Of a DNA stretch of 64,000 nucleotides, positions 23,119 to 32,124 are shown piece by piece. The DNA comes from Methylibium sp. Root1272 (GTDB lineage Bacteria; Pseudomonadota; Gammaproteobacteria; Burkholderiales; Burkholderiaceae_C): the NCBI RefSeq assembly GCF_001425905.1, contig NZ_LMDY01000016.1, positions 211,625 to 275,624 of the forward strand, in the 5' to 3' direction. Position 1 is the first letter of the stretch. The number at the start of each line of letters is the position of its first letter. The notes below the pieces were generated by a model that saw nothing but the letters and a program-made list of their open reading frames with translations, was not told the DNA's origin and did no database searches. Position numbers and translations under genes: made by a program.

Positions 23119-24552
23119 TCAGGCCGCCTTCGGTGCGTACCCGAGCACGGCCTTGACTTCCAGGAACTCGCCGAAGGCGTGGTCGCCCCACTCGCGGCCG
23201 TTGCCCGACTGCTTGAAGCCGCCGAAGGGCGCCTTGAAGTCGAGCGGCACGCTGTTGATGTTCACCTGGCCGGCGCGCAAGCGCGACGCGACCTTGCGCG
23301 TCGCCTCGGGGTCGGTGCCCGACACGTAGGCCGCCAGGCCATAAGGTGTGTCGTTGCCGATCTCGACGGCCTGGTCCACCGTGTCGTAGCCCAGGATGGT
23401 CAGCACCGGCCCGAAGATCTCCTCGCGCGCCACCGTCATCTGGTTGTTCACGTTGCCCAGCACGGTGGGCTTCACGTAGTAGCCGGTCTCCAGACCCTTG
23501 GGCTTGCCCGGACCGCCGGCGACCACGGTGGCGCCTTCCTCGATGCCCTTGTGGATCAGCGTCTGGATCTTGTCCCACTGCGTGGCCGAGATCACCGGGC
23601 CGAGGGCCGCGCCGCTGGCAGGGTCGCCCACCGTGGTGGCCTCGGCGGCCTCCTTGGCGATGGCCAGCGCCTCGGCCAGGCGCGAGTTCGGCACCAGCAT
23701 GCGTGTGGGGGCATTGCACGACTGGCCGGAGTTGAGCATCACGCCCTGCACGCCGGCGGTGATGGCGTGCTTGAAATCGGCGTCGGGCAGGATGATGTTG
23801 GGCGACTTGCCGCCCAGTTCCTGGTGCACCCGCTTCACCGTCGGGGCGGCGTTGCGGGCCACCTCGACACCGGCGCGCGTCGAGCCGGTGAACGAGACCA
23901 TGTCGACTTCGGGGTGGCTGGACAGTGCTGCGCCCACGATCGGGCCGTCGCCGTTGACCAGGTTGAACACGCCGGCCGGCACGCCCGCCGCGTGCAGGAT
24001 CTCGGTCCACAGGTAGGCCGAGAACGGTGCGATCTCGGACGGCTTGAGCACCATCGTGCAACCCACCGCCAGCGCCGGCGCGACCTTGCAGGCGATCTGG
24101 TTGACCGGCCAGTTCCACGGCGTGATGAAGCCGCAGACGCCGATCGGCTCCTTGACCATCAGCGTGGTGTCGCGCAGTTCCTGGAACTTGTAGTTCTTCA
24201 GCACGTCGAGCGCGATCTGCAGGTGGGCGATGCCCATCGCCGCCTGGGCGTCCTTCGACAGCGCGACCGGCGCACCCATCTCCTCGGTGATGGCCGCGGC
24301 CATGTCGGCGTAGCGCTTCTTGTACTCGACGATGATGCGCTCGAGCAGCGCGACGCGCTCGGCCACGCTGGTCTGCGAGTAGCTCGCGAAGGCCTTGCGC
24401 GCGGCCTTCACCGCATGGTCGACATCGGCGGCCGAACCCATCGAGATGCGGCCCGCCGACGCTTCGGTGGCCGGGTTGACGACATCGAGGCTCTTGGCCT
24501 TGACCGGATCGACCCAATGGCCATCGATGTAGAACTTGAGGTAGTCGCGCAT
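23119..24552 (-). CDS. NAD(P)-dependent aldehyde dehydrogenase
   Basis: Aldehyde dehydrogenase superfamily enzyme of 477 aa that oxidises aldehydes to acids with NAD(P)+. It shows PWNWPVNQIACKVAPAL, FTGSTRAG (nucleotide fold), the general-base Glu in QELGGKSPN and the catalytic Cys279 in SGQSCNAPTR. EEIFGPVL and PFGGFKQSGNGREWG complete the signature. ATG 24552 is chosen by family alignment; the longer frame adds 25 unconserved residues. It is convergent to the aor operon, so the locus offers both a tungsten and an NAD route for the same substrate class. A -24-like TGGCAC lies 47 bp upstream. Confidence 0.95.
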   Translation of the reverse strand: MRDYLKFYIDGHWVDPVKAKSLDVVNPATEASAGRISMGSAADVDHAVKAARKAFASYSQTSVAERVALLERIIVEYKKRYADMAAAITEEMGAPVALSKDAQAAMGIAHLQIALDVLKNYKFQELRDTTLMVKEPIGVCGFITPWNWPVNQIACKVAPALAVGCTMVLKPSEIAPFSAYLWTEILHAAGVPAGVFNLVNGDGPIVGAALSSHPEVDMVSFTGSTRAGVEVARNAAPTVKRVHQELGGKSPNIILPDADFKHAITAGVQGVMLNSGQSCNAPTRMLVPNSRLAEALAIAKEAAEATTVGDPASGAALGPVISATQWDKIQTLIHKGIEEGATVVAGGPGKPKGLETGYYVKPTVLGNVNNQMTVAREEIFGPVLTILGYDTVDQAVEIGNDTPYGLAAYVSGTDPEATRKVASRLRAGQVNINSVPLDFKAPFGGFKQSGNGREWGDHAFGEFLEVKAVLGYAPKAA

Positions 24553-24588
24553 GGGGGCTTGCTCCAGGAAGGGATGAAACAACATCGG

Positions 24589-24604
24589 AAAAAGGACGGT
24601 GCCA
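24589..24604 (-). promoter_or_regulatory. Possible sigma54-type promoter of the aldehyde dehydrogenase
   Basis: On the minus strand the sequence TGGCACCGTCCTTTTT has a perfect -24 element (TGGCAC) with correct spacing to a poor -12 element (TTTTT where TTGCA is expected). It lies 37 bp before the start codon. A sigma70 promoter cannot be excluded. Confidence 0.3.
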
Positions 24605-24771
24605 CGTGCGGAACCTGGTTCGTTCACCAGCGTCGTATCGACCCTGCAGGCCTTGCGGTCTTGCCGTCGTCGATCCGTGGGTCGCCCTCGATGGTCAGGG
24701 CGCGATGTTCAAACAACCGTGACGTGCCGAAGCCACCCGCACGGGTAGTTTTTCTGGCGAAAATTTCGTAG

Positions 24772-24957
24772 TTACCCTCGCTCTGCTCGTCGAGCAGGGC
24801 CTTGAGGGCGGTCGGCCGCACACGTCGACGCAGGAAGATCCCGGCCGCGGACCATCGCGGCGCGCGCCTCGTCCAGCACGTCGAGCAACTCGAGCGCCAG
24901 CCGATAGGCCTGCTCGAGCGCTTCGGCCAGCGCCAGTTCTGTTTCGCGCGTCGGCAT
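24772..24957 (-). CDS. Small hypothetical protein (61 aa)
   Basis: Helical small protein (MPTRETELALAEALEQAYRL, then ALELLDVLDEARAAMVRG) followed by a basic Ala/Arg/Pro-rich tail. The first 40 residues make one amphipathic helix with Leu/Ala periodicity, a possible dimer coil. ATG 24957 lies 10 bp after the TauE gene stop, so it is probably co-transcribed. No homologue is recognised. The sequence could be a genuine accessory protein or a spurious frame. Confidence 0.45.
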   Translation of the reverse strand: MPTRETELALAEALEQAYRLALELLDVLDEARAAMVRGRDLPASTCAADRPQGPARRAERG

Positions 24958-24967
24958 GCCGGTTCCG

Positions 24968-25711
24968 CTACGGAGTCGATCTGAACAGCATCGCAATGCC
25001 GAGCAGGACGAACATCGCATAGAGCGCTCGCTGGAAGGTCTCAGCCGGCATGCGCCGCCGCAGCCGGGTGCCGGCCCACAGGCCTGCGAATGCGGCGAGC
25101 AGCGCGACGCCGCTGGCCGTCATGTCCGGCGTGGCGGTGCCCGGAGCTGCCGTCCACAGCACGATCGCCAGCGCGACGGTCGCTACCGTGAAGCTGAGGC
25201 CCAGGGCCTGGATCAACTCGTCCTTGTCCATCTGCAGTGATTGCAGGTAGGGCACCATCGGCAGCACGAACACGCCGGTGGCCGCGGTCAGCACGCCGGA
25301 CAGGCTGCCGGCCAGCGCGCCCAGCCAGGCCTCGTGACGACGCGCCGGGCGCGGCAACGCAGGCCTGACCAGCCCCCACGCGCCATACACCACCAGTACC
25401 GCGCCGAGCGCGGCCCGCGGCCCGCGGCCTGCGCCGGCGAGGCTCGGCAAGGGGCTGAAGACGGTGAAGCACAGCAGGCCCGCCCACATCGGCCAGAGCC
25501 GGCGGCACAGGGCGCGCCAGCGCGGGCCGGCGCATTGCGCCAGGTTCGTGGCCAGCGAGGGCCACACCATCAGCGTGGCCGCGGCGGCCGGTGGCATCAC
25601 CAGTCCGAGCAGTGCCATCGAGACGGTCGGCAGCCCCAGGCCCGACACGCCCTTGACGCCGCCGGCCAGCGCGAAGATCACGCCGATGACGGCGAGCAGT
25701 CCGATGTCCAT
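24968..25711 (-). CDS. TauE/SafE-family membrane permease
   Basis: Integral membrane protein of 247 aa with about seven or eight hydrophobic helices in two repeats, as in the sulfite exporter TauE/SafE family. Family marks are GGVKGVSGLGLPTVSMALL near the N-terminus and its second-repeat counterpart LAGSLSGVLTAATGVFVLP. It likely exports a small anionic organosulphur or organic acid across the inner membrane; the substrate is unknown. MDIG at 25711 is preferred over the upstream ATG at 25747. It is divergent to a LysR gene, which likely controls it. Confidence 0.85.
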   Translation of the reverse strand: MDIGLLAVIGVIFALAGGVKGVSGLGLPTVSMALLGLVMPPAAAATLMVWPSLATNLAQCAGPRWRALCRRLWPMWAGLLCFTVFSPLPSLAGAGRGPRAALGAVLVVYGAWGLVRPALPRPARRHEAWLGALAGSLSGVLTAATGVFVLPMVPYLQSLQMDKDELIQALGLSFTVATVALAIVLWTAAPGTATPDMTASGVALLAAFAGLWAGTRLRRRMPAETFQRALYAMFVLLGIAMLFRSTP

Positions 25712-25785
25712 GCCGGCATCGTCGCGGTGCGGTCGCGTGGTGTCCATCGCGCAGCGGCGCAGCTATCCTCCGGCAACCGCGAAGG

Positions 25786-26709
25786 ATGATGAAGCCGATG
25801 GCCCGAGCCCGCACTGCAACAAGTTTCCGCATCGACCCCTTCGATCTGCGCCTGTTCGGCGCCGTCGCCGAGGCGGGTTCGATCACGGCGGGCGCGCGCG
25901 AGATGCACCTGTCGCTGTCCGCCGCCAGTGCGCGCCTGCAGCACCTGGAACACGCGCTCGGCGCCGCGCTGCTGGTGCGGTCGAAGCAGGGTGTGGTGCC
26001 GACCGATGCAGGGCACACGCTGCGGCGGCACGCCGGGCGGCTGCAGCGCGAGATGGAGGCGCTGCATGCCGAGATGTCGGCCCATGCCCATGGCGTGCGC
26101 AGCACGGTGCGCGTGCTGTGCAACACGGCGGCGATGACCGAGTACCTGCCGGCCTTGCTGGGGCGCTTCCTGGTCGCCCATCCGGACATCGACGTGGACC
26201 TTCGTGAGCTCGGCAGCGCGGACGTGCTGCGGGCGATGCGACAGGAGAACGCCGACATCGGCATCGTGGCGGACTACGTCGACACCGAAGGCCTGATCAC
26301 GCGCGTGTTTCGCGAGGACCGCCTGGTGGTGCTGCAACCGGTGCGGAGCGGCAGGGCGGGGCGGCGCGCGCTGCGCTTCGCCGATGTGATCGACCAGCCC
26401 TTCGTCGGCCTGCCCGCCGAGAGCGGCCTGAGCCGCTTCCTGCAGGGTCAGGCGCTGCGCCAGGGGCGCGGACTGCACCACCGCGTGCGCGTGCGCAGCC
26501 TCGACGCGGTGGCCGGTCTGGTGGCCGACGGGGTCGGTGTCGCGGTGGTGCCGGCCGCGGCCGCCGCGCGGCTGGCGACCTCGCGCATCATCGTGCGGCC
26601 CCTGACGGACGCCTGGGCGACGCGCCGGCTGCTGCTGTGCACGACCGACGATGCGAACCCGGGCGCCGGATCAGCCGCGTTGCTGCGTTTTCTCTCGGAC
26701 GCGTCCTAG
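25786..26709 (+). CDS. LysR-family transcriptional regulator
   Basis: DNA-binding regulator of 307 aa. The N-terminal winged helix-turn-helix reads DLRLFGAVAEAGSITAGARE, HLSLSAASARLQHLEHALGAAL, the classical LysR pattern. The effector-binding domain (about residues 100-300) has the two-lobed periplasmic-binding-protein layout (VRVLCNTAAMTEYLPALLGRF, then DIGIVADYVD). Starts at 25786, 25789 or 25798 are possible. It is divergent to the TauE-type permease, a gene pair seen repeatedly in Burkholderiales. Its stop codon overlaps the cydB stop on the other strand by 4 bp. Confidence 0.9.
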   Translation: MMKPMARARTATSFRIDPFDLRLFGAVAEAGSITAGAREMHLSLSAASARLQHLEHALGAALLVRSKQGVVPTDAGHTLRRHAGRLQREMEALHAEMSAHAHGVRSTVRVLCNTAAMTEYLPALLGRFLVAHPDIDVDLRELGSADVLRAMRQENADIGIVADYVDTEGLITRVFREDRLVVLQPVRSGRAGRRALRFADVIDQPFVGLPAESGLSRFLQGQALRQGRGLHHRVRVRSLDAVAGLVADGVGVAVVPAAAAARLATSRIIVRPLTDAWATRRLLLCTTDDANPGAGSAALLRFLSDAS

Positions 26710-27701
26710 CCGTAGCGCAATTCGGTGGCCTTGCCCCAGAACACGCGGTAGGAGAACACGGTGTAGGCCGCGATCGCCGGCACCGAGATGCAGACACCGA
26801 TGAGGATGACCTTCAGCGCGGCCGGGCTGCTGGCGGCCTGCCAGATCGTCAGCTGGTCGATCACGACGAAGGGATAGATGCTGTAGGCCAGTCCGAGGAA
26901 GCCGAACACGAACACCGCGATCAGCAGCACGAAGGGCAGCCAGCACAGTTCCTTGCGAACGATGGGCTGGTCGAGCACGAGGCGGGTGGTGACGAGCGCG
27001 ATGGCGGTCGTGAGCGGAATGGCCAGCAGCGCGATGATGGCCGGCAGCTCGAACCAGCGGTCGCGCACCGTCGCGCTGATCCACGGCGTGGCCAGCGAGA
27101 TCAGCACCATGCCGCCGACCACCGGCCACCAGGCCAGCTTGGCCCATCGGATGGCCTTGCGCTGCAGATCGCCTTCGGTCTTCATGATCAGCCAGGCCGC
27201 GCCGAGCAGCACGTAGGCCGCCGGCAGCGCGAAGGCGATCGCTGCGGCGAACACCGGGTAGTTCCAGCCCTGGCCGAAGCCGCTGATGTAGCGGCCGAGC
27301 ATCCAGCCCTGCGACATCGACGCGAGCAGCGAGCCGGCGAAGAACAGCCGGTCCCAGGTGGCCTTGTGCACGTCCTTGGCCTTGACACGGAAGTCGAAGG
27401 CCACGCCGCGCAGCATCAGGCCGATCAGCATCAGCGTGACCGGTAGGTAGAGCTGCGACAGCACCAGGCCGTGGGCCTTGGGGAAGGCGATCAGCAGGAT
27501 GCCGATGCCCAGCACCAGCCAGGTCTCGTTGGCGTCCCAGAACGGGCCGATCGAGGCGATCAGCACGTCCTTCTCGGTGGCATTGGCGCGCGGCATCAGC
27601 AGGCCGACACCGAGGTCGTAGCCGTCGCTGACGACGTAGACGAGCATCGAGATGCCCATCAGCGCCATGAAGATCAGTGGCAGCGATTGATCGAACGTCA
27701 T
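26706..27701 (-). CDS. cydB: Cytochrome bd-type quinol oxidase subunit II
   Basis: Membrane subunit of 331 aa with about eight or nine helices. Family features are YVVSDGYDLGVGLL, PFWDANETWLVLGIGILLIAFP, RGVAFDFRVK and the C-terminal FSYRVFWGKATELRYG. It carries no heme ligands itself but forms the oxidase with CydA. ATG 27701 overlaps the cydA stop by 4 bp. The sequence places it with the cyanide-insensitive (CIO/CioB) branch rather than the E. coli CydB. No cydX or cydDC was seen next to it. Confidence 0.95.
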   Translation of the reverse strand: MTFDQSLPLIFMALMGISMLVYVVSDGYDLGVGLLMPRANATEKDVLIASIGPFWDANETWLVLGIGILLIAFPKAHGLVLSQLYLPVTLMLIGLMLRGVAFDFRVKAKDVHKATWDRLFFAGSLLASMSQGWMLGRYISGFGQGWNYPVFAAAIAFALPAAYVLLGAAWLIMKTEGDLQRKAIRWAKLAWWPVVGGMVLISLATPWISATVRDRWFELPAIIALLAIPLTTAIALVTTRLVLDQPIVRKELCWLPFVLLIAVFVFGFLGLAYSIYPFVVIDQLTIWQAASSPAALKVILIGVCISVPAIAAYTVFSYRVFWGKATELRYG

Positions 27702-29080
27702 GTGGCACTCCCCTTGGCCAGTGCGGCGGCGGCGCGGCCCTTGGCCTGCTCGAGCGCGTCGGGCTGGATCACGTCTTCGGGCTTCTCGGCCATGTACTTG
27801 AGCACGCTGACGTAGGCCACGATCAGCGCGAGGTAGAGCGTCACGTACAGTGCGAGGCTGAGGGCGATCATCGAGGAAGGCACGTTGGTCGCGGCCACGT
27901 CGGCGGTGCGCAGCAGGCCGTAGACGATGAAGGGCTGGCGGCCGATCTCGGTCACGTACCAGCCCGCCACGGTAGCGATCCAGCCGGAGAAGGTCATGCC
28001 CGCCAGCACCCACAGCAGCCCGCGCGACAGGCGTTGCGGCGCCCAGCCAGCGCGGCGCCCCATCCACCAGCCGGCCCAGCTCACCAGCAGCATCAGCACG
28101 CCCACGCCGACCATCACGCGGAAGGCGAAGAACAGCGGCGCGGCCGGCGGGTGCGCGTCGGGGAAGTCGTTCAGGCCCTTGATCTCGCCGTCGGCATCGT
28201 GGGTCAGGATCAGGCTCGCCATCTTCGGGATCGCGATCTCGAAGTGGTTGGTGCGGGCCTTGTCGTCGGGCACCGCGAACAGCAGCAGCGGCGCGCCTTT
28301 CTCGGTCTCCCACACGCCCTCCATCGCGGCGATCTTCTGCGGCTGGTGGTGCAGGGTGTTGAGGCCATGCAGGTCGCCGACGAAGATCTGCACCGGGATC
28401 AGCAGCGCCGCGACGGTGAGCCCGACGCGCAGCACCTTGGGCGCCGAGCGCTCGGCCTGGCCGCGCAGCAGCTGCCAGGCGCTCAGCCCGGCCATCAGGA
28501 AGGCGCAGGTCAGTGCAGACGCCAGCAGCATGTGGGTGAAGCGGTAGGGGAAGGACGGGTTGAACAGCACCTCGGCCCAGCTCTTGACGTGGAACACGCC
28601 GTCGATCACCTCGTGGCCGGCGGGCGTCTGCATCCAGGAGTTCAGTGCCAGGATCCAGAATGCGCTGACGGTGGTGCCGAAGGCGACGAAGAAGCTCGCC
28701 ATCATGTGGATGCGCTCGCTGACGCGGCCGTGGCCGAACAGCATCACGCCCAGGAAGCCGGCCTCGAGGAAGAAGGCCGTGAGCACCTCGTAGCCGAGCA
28801 GCGGCCCGGCCACGTTGCCGGCCTTCTCCATGAAGCCCGGCCAGTTGGTGCCGAACTGGAAGCTCATGGTGATGCCGCTCACCACGCCGAGCGCGAAGCT
28901 CAGCGCGAACACCTTGGTCCAGAAGCGGTAGGCCGCGAGCCAGGCGCCGTCGCGGGTGCGCAGCCAGCGCCAGCGGAAGAACAGCAGCAGCCAGCCCAGC
29001 GCGATGGTGATCGTCGGGAACAGGATGTGGAAGGTGATGTTGGCGGCGAACTGCGCGCGCGCGAGGATCAGCGGGTCCAT
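27698..29080 (-). CDS. cydA: Cytochrome bd-type quinol oxidase subunit I
   Basis: Catalytic subunit (460 aa) that oxidises quinol and reduces oxygen to water at hemes b558, b595 and d. His18 (NITFHILFP) is the b595 ligand, GYEVLTAFFLEAGFLG carries the conserved Glu residues, and FRVMVGVGVLM includes the Met ligand region. The quinol loop (about residues 240-310) is short, which marks the CIO-type enzymes that resist cyanide. The usual GRQPW motif reads GRQPF here. It is 24 bp after the GbsR-like regulator gene and in the same direction, so the three likely form one operon used at low oxygen. Confidence 0.95.
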   Translation of the reverse strand: MDPLILARAQFAANITFHILFPTITIALGWLLLFFRWRWLRTRDGAWLAAYRFWTKVFALSFALGVVSGITMSFQFGTNWPGFMEKAGNVAGPLLGYEVLTAFFLEAGFLGVMLFGHGRVSERIHMMASFFVAFGTTVSAFWILALNSWMQTPAGHEVIDGVFHVKSWAEVLFNPSFPYRFTHMLLASALTCAFLMAGLSAWQLLRGQAERSAPKVLRVGLTVAALLIPVQIFVGDLHGLNTLHHQPQKIAAMEGVWETEKGAPLLLFAVPDDKARTNHFEIAIPKMASLILTHDADGEIKGLNDFPDAHPPAAPLFFAFRVMVGVGVLMLLVSWAGWWMGRRAGWAPQRLSRGLLWVLAGMTFSGWIATVAGWYVTEIGRQPFIVYGLLRTADVAATNVPSSMIALSLALYVTLYLALIVAYVSVLKYMAEKPEDVIQPDALEQAKGRAAAALAKGSAT

Positions 29081-29104
29081 GCGGTCGGTCCTTTCAGATC
29101 GGAG

Positions 29105-29671
29105 TCAACGCGGCTCGGGCGGCGGCGCGGCGGGCCTCGCCTTGCGGGCGAACTCCAGCAGCCGCTGAACTTTAGAGCCCATCTTCATCAGCTGGGAGAG
29201 GGTTTTCGCATCGAGCTTCTGGACGTCGTCGAACCAGGTGCTCATCAGCTCGATCAGTTCGTGCATGCCGCGCAGGCGCTGCTGCGCGATGCGGTCGGCC
29301 TCGCTGGTCGGCGTCTCGAGCAGCGCGCTGCGCAGCATCGTCAGCGTGGGTTCGATCTCGCGGCGCCGGCGCTCCTCGGCGAGCGTGCGGAAGATCTCCC
29401 AGGCATCGGTCGGGGCCTCGAAGTATTCGCGCCGATCGCCGGACAGGTGGCGCAACCGGACCAGCCGCCAGGCCTGCAACTCCTTCAGCCCCATGCTGAC
29501 GTTGGAGCGCGAGAACTCCAGTTGCTCGGCGATGTCGTCCGCATGCAGCGGCGCCGGCGACACGAAGATCAACGCGTAGATCTGTCCGACCGTGCGGTTG
29601 ATGCCCCAGCGGCTGCCCATCTCGCCGAAGTGCGAGACGAAGCTGTGGACGAGAGGGGACAGCGTGCTCAT
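29105..29671 (-). CDS. GbsR/MarR-type transcriptional regulator
   Basis: Winged-helix regulator of 188 aa. The DNA-binding part (about residues 15-95) contains HADDIAEQLEFSRSNVSMGL, KELQAWRLVRLRHLSGDRREYF, typical of the GbsR branch of MarR proteins. The C-terminal half (about 105-175) is helical and should dimerise or bind an effector. It is the first gene before cydAB with only 24 bp separation and sits just downstream of a perfect 30-bp palindrome (29703-29732). This suggests autoregulation and control of the oxidase. The signal is unknown. Confidence 0.88.
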   Translation of the reverse strand: MSTLSPLVHSFVSHFGEMGSRWGINRTVGQIYALIFVSPAPLHADDIAEQLEFSRSNVSMGLKELQAWRLVRLRHLSGDRREYFEAPTDAWEIFRTLAEERRRREIEPTLTMLRSALLETPTSEADRIAQQRLRGMHELIELMSTWFDDVQKLDAKTLSQLMKMGSKVQRLLEFARKARPAAPPPEPR

Positions 29672-29702
29672 GCGGTGGGTGCGGAAGGTGATCGAAGTCT
29701 AG

Positions 29703-29732
29703 CTGAATTTTCAGTAATTACTGAAAATTCAG
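29703..29732. promoter_or_regulatory. Perfect 30-bp palindrome, likely operator
   Basis: The left half CTGAATTTTCAGTAA is followed immediately by its exact reverse complement. Inside it TGAATTTTCA and TGAAAATTCA form two overlapping 10-bp dyads, so two regulator dimers could bind. It lies 31 bp upstream of the GbsR-like start, is strikingly AT-rich for this genome, and is also within reach of the divergent coaBC promoter. Confidence 0.85.
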
Positions 29733-29849
29733 ACTGTACCGAATGTGGTGGCGAGCGCGTGCCCTCGCGCGAGCGGCGGTGCCGGGCGGCCGCGATAATC
29801 GCGCCCATCCGGCGGCTCGACGAGCGGCCTCGACGACGAAAGCCTCACG

Positions 29850-31094
29850 ATGACCGATCGCCCCGAGCCTGGCGGTGACCTCGCGAACCGGCAGCTCGTG
29901 CTGGGACTGAGCGGCGGCGTGGCCTGCTACAAGGCGGCCGAGCTGCTGCGCTTGCTGGTCAAGGCCGGGGCCAGCGTGCGGGTGGTGATGACCGATGCCG
30001 CGCAGCAGTTCATCACGCCGGTGACGATGCAGGCGCTGTCGGGCCAGCCCGTGCTGACCAGCCAGTGGGACGCCGGCGAGCCGAACAACATGGCGCACAT
30101 CAACCTCACGCGCGATGCCGACGCGGTGATCGTCGCGCCGGCCAGTGCCGACCTGATGGCCAAGCTGGCCCAGGGCCGGGCCGACGAACTGCTGAGCCTG
30201 CTGTGTCTGGCGCGCCCCATCGCCCGCTGCCCGCTGCTGCTGGCTCCGGCGATGAACCGCGAGATGTGGTCGCACCCGGCCACCCAGCGCAACCTGGCGC
30301 AGCTGCGGGCCGATGGCGCGACGGTGCTCGGGCCGGCGAATGGCGACCAGGCCTGCGGCGAGGTCGGCGACGGCCGCATGCTCGAGGCCGCCGAACTGTT
30401 CGAGGACATCGTGGCGCAGCTCGCGCCCAAGCCGCTGGCCGGCGAGCGCGTGCTGATCACCGCCGGGCCGACCTTCGAGGCGATCGATCCGGTGCGCGGG
30501 CTCACCAACCGCTCCAGCGGCAAGATGGGTTTCGCGCTGGCGCGTGCCGCGCGCGAGGCCGGTGCCGAGGTCACGCTGGTGGCCGGCCCGGTGCACCTGC
30601 CCACGCCGCGCGGCGTGCGGCGCATCGACGTGCAGAGCGCCGAGCAGATGCTCGCGGCCGTGCTGCCGCTGGCCGCGACGCACGGCATCTTCGTCGCCAC
30701 GGCCGCGGTCGCCGACTGGCGTCCGGCGCGGCTGGCCGAGCACAAGATCAAGAAGGACGGCAAGAAGCAGGCGCCGAGCTTCGAGCTCACCGAGAACACC
30801 GACATCCTGGCCACCGTGGCGGCACTGCCGAAGCCGCCGTACTGCGTCGGCTTCGCGGCCGAGAGCGAGCAGCTCGCCGTGCACGCGCGTGCCAAGCTCG
30901 AGCGAAAGAAGCTGCCGCTGGTGGTGGGCAACCTCGGGCCGGCCACCTTCGGCCGCGACGACAACGCGCTGCTGCTGGTCGACGCGCAGGGCGAGCAGCC
31001 ACTGCCGGCCGACGGCGGCACGGCCGACAAGCTCACGCTGGCGCGTGCGCTGGTGGCCGAGATCGCGCGGCGCCGCGCCACCCTGGATATCTGA
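29850..31094 (+). CDS. coaBC: Bifunctional PPC synthetase/decarboxylase
   Basis: Coenzyme A enzyme of 414 aa that joins 4'-phosphopantothenate to Cys and decarboxylates the product. The N-terminal flavin CoaC half (to about 190) has [47 protein letters not shown] and the reactive Cys in [13 protein letters not shown]. The CoaB half has [36 protein letters not shown] and KIKKDGKK. It lies 4 bp before dut, an arrangement frequent in Proteobacteria. Confidence 0.97.
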   Translation: MTDRPEPGGDLANRQLVLGLSGGVACYKAAELLRLLVKAGASVRVVMTDAAQQFITPVTMQALSGQPVLTSQWDAGEPNNMAHINLTRDADAVIVAPASADLMAKLAQGRADELLSLLCLARPIARCPLLLAPAMNREMWSHPATQRNLAQLRADGATVLGPANGDQACGEVGDGRMLEAAELFEDIVAQLAPKPLAGERVLITAGPTFEAIDPVRGLTNRSSGKMGFALARAAREAGAEVTLVAGPVHLPTPRGVRRIDVQSAEQMLAAVLPLAATHGIFVATAAVADWRPARLAEHKIKKDGKKQAPSFELTENTDILATVAALPKPPYCVGFAAESEQLAVHARAKLERKKLPLVVGNLGPATFGRDDNALLLVDAQGEQPLPADGGTADKLTLARALVAEIARRRATLDI

Positions 31095-31098
31095 ACCC

Positions 31099-31548
31099 AT
31101 GACGACGATCGACGTGAAAGTGCTGGACCCGCGCATGGCGGACCAACTGCCCGCCTATGCCACTCCGGGCAGCGCCGGCCTCGACCTGCGCGCCTGCCTC
31201 GACGCGCCGCTGTTGCTCGAGCCCGGGCAGACGCAGCTGATCCCGACCGGCCTGTCCATCCACATCGGCGACCCGGGCCTGGCCGCGGTGATCCTGCCGC
31301 GCTCGGGGTTGGGCCACAAGCACGGCATCGTGCTTGGCAACCTGGTCGGGTTGATCGACTCAGACTACCAGGGACCGCTGATGGTGAGCTGCTGGAACCG
31401 CGGGCCGGTCGCCTTCACGGTGCAGCCGCTCGAACGCATCGCGCAACTGGTGATCGTGCCGGTGGTGCAGGCAAGCTTCCGGGTCGTCGACGACTTCGGC
31501 GCCTCGGAGCGCGGCGAGGGCGGTTTCGGTTCGACCGGCAAGCGCTGA
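31099..31548 (+). CDS. dut: dUTP diphosphatase
   Basis: Trimeric dUTPase of 149 aa that hydrolyses dUTP to dUMP, keeping uracil out of DNA and feeding dTMP synthesis. The five motifs are visible: [10 protein letters not shown] (1), [10 protein letters not shown] (2), [13 protein letters not shown] (3), [10 protein letters not shown] (4) and the C-terminal [11 protein letters not shown] arm (5). The start ATG 31099 follows the coaBC stop by 4 bp. All catalytic residues appear intact, including the Asp in IDSDYQG. Confidence 0.97.
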   Translation: MTTIDVKVLDPRMADQLPAYATPGSAGLDLRACLDAPLLLEPGQTQLIPTGLSIHIGDPGLAAVILPRSGLGHKHGIVLGNLVGLIDSDYQGPLMVSCWNRGPVAFTVQPLERIAQLVIVPVVQASFRVVDDFGASERGEGGFGSTGKR

Positions 31549-31577
31549 CGGCCCGAAGCGCGCGCAGCGCGGCCGGC

Positions 31578-32099
31578 TCAGTGCAACTGCGGTGAGGGCG
31601 GCACCGCGCTCAGCACCGAGAGCACCGAGGTGGAGACCGACCCGTGCTCGACCTCTTCGTCGCTGGCCGCGCGCACGTCGCGCACCTTGAGCGCGAGAAC
31701 CAGGGCGATGCCGGCCAGCGGGTGGTTGCCGTCGAGCACCACGTGGCTGTCGTAGACCTCGGTGATCGTGTAGACGGTATCGAGCGGCAGGTCGCGCGTG
31801 GTCGTGCCCTCGGGCGGCCCGTCGAACTGCATGCCGGCCTCGATGTGCTCGGGGAACACGCTGCGTTCCTCGAAGAACACCAGGTCGGCGTCGTAGTCGC
31901 CGAAAGCGTGCTCGGGCTCCAGATGCAGCGTGGCCTCGAAGCCTTCGGACTGGCCGACGATCGATTCCTCGACCTTGGCCAGCAGGTCGTCGCCACCGAC
32001 GAAGAACTCCACCGGCTCGGCCAGTTCGTCGATCAGCTGACCGTGCGCATCTTCGAGCCGCCAGGTCAGACTGACGACGCAGGGGGGCGTGATTTGCAT
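31578..32099 (-). CDS. FKBP-type peptidyl-prolyl isomerase (SlyD-like)
   Basis: Prolyl isomerase/chaperone of 173 aa in the SlyD/FkpB group. It has VSLTWRLEDAHGQLIDELAEP, VEFFVGGDDLLAKVEESIVG and the insert-in-flap GFEATLHLEPEHAFGDYDADLVF. Unlike E. coli SlyD it lacks a His/Cys-rich metal tail and ends VPPSPQLH. ATG 32099 is chosen; 32126 gives a short extension. It is divergent to the oxygenase gene with only 25 bp between the starts. Confidence 0.92.
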   Translation of the reverse strand: MQITPPCVVSLTWRLEDAHGQLIDELAEPVEFFVGGDDLLAKVEESIVGQSEGFEATLHLEPEHAFGDYDADLVFFEERSVFPEHIEAGMQFDGPPEGTTTRDLPLDTVYTITEVYDSHVVLDGNHPLAGIALVLALKVRDVRAASDEEVEHGSVSTSVLSVLSAVPPSPQLH

Positions 32100-32124
32100 G
32101 AAAGGATGATCGCACAATGAGGCC

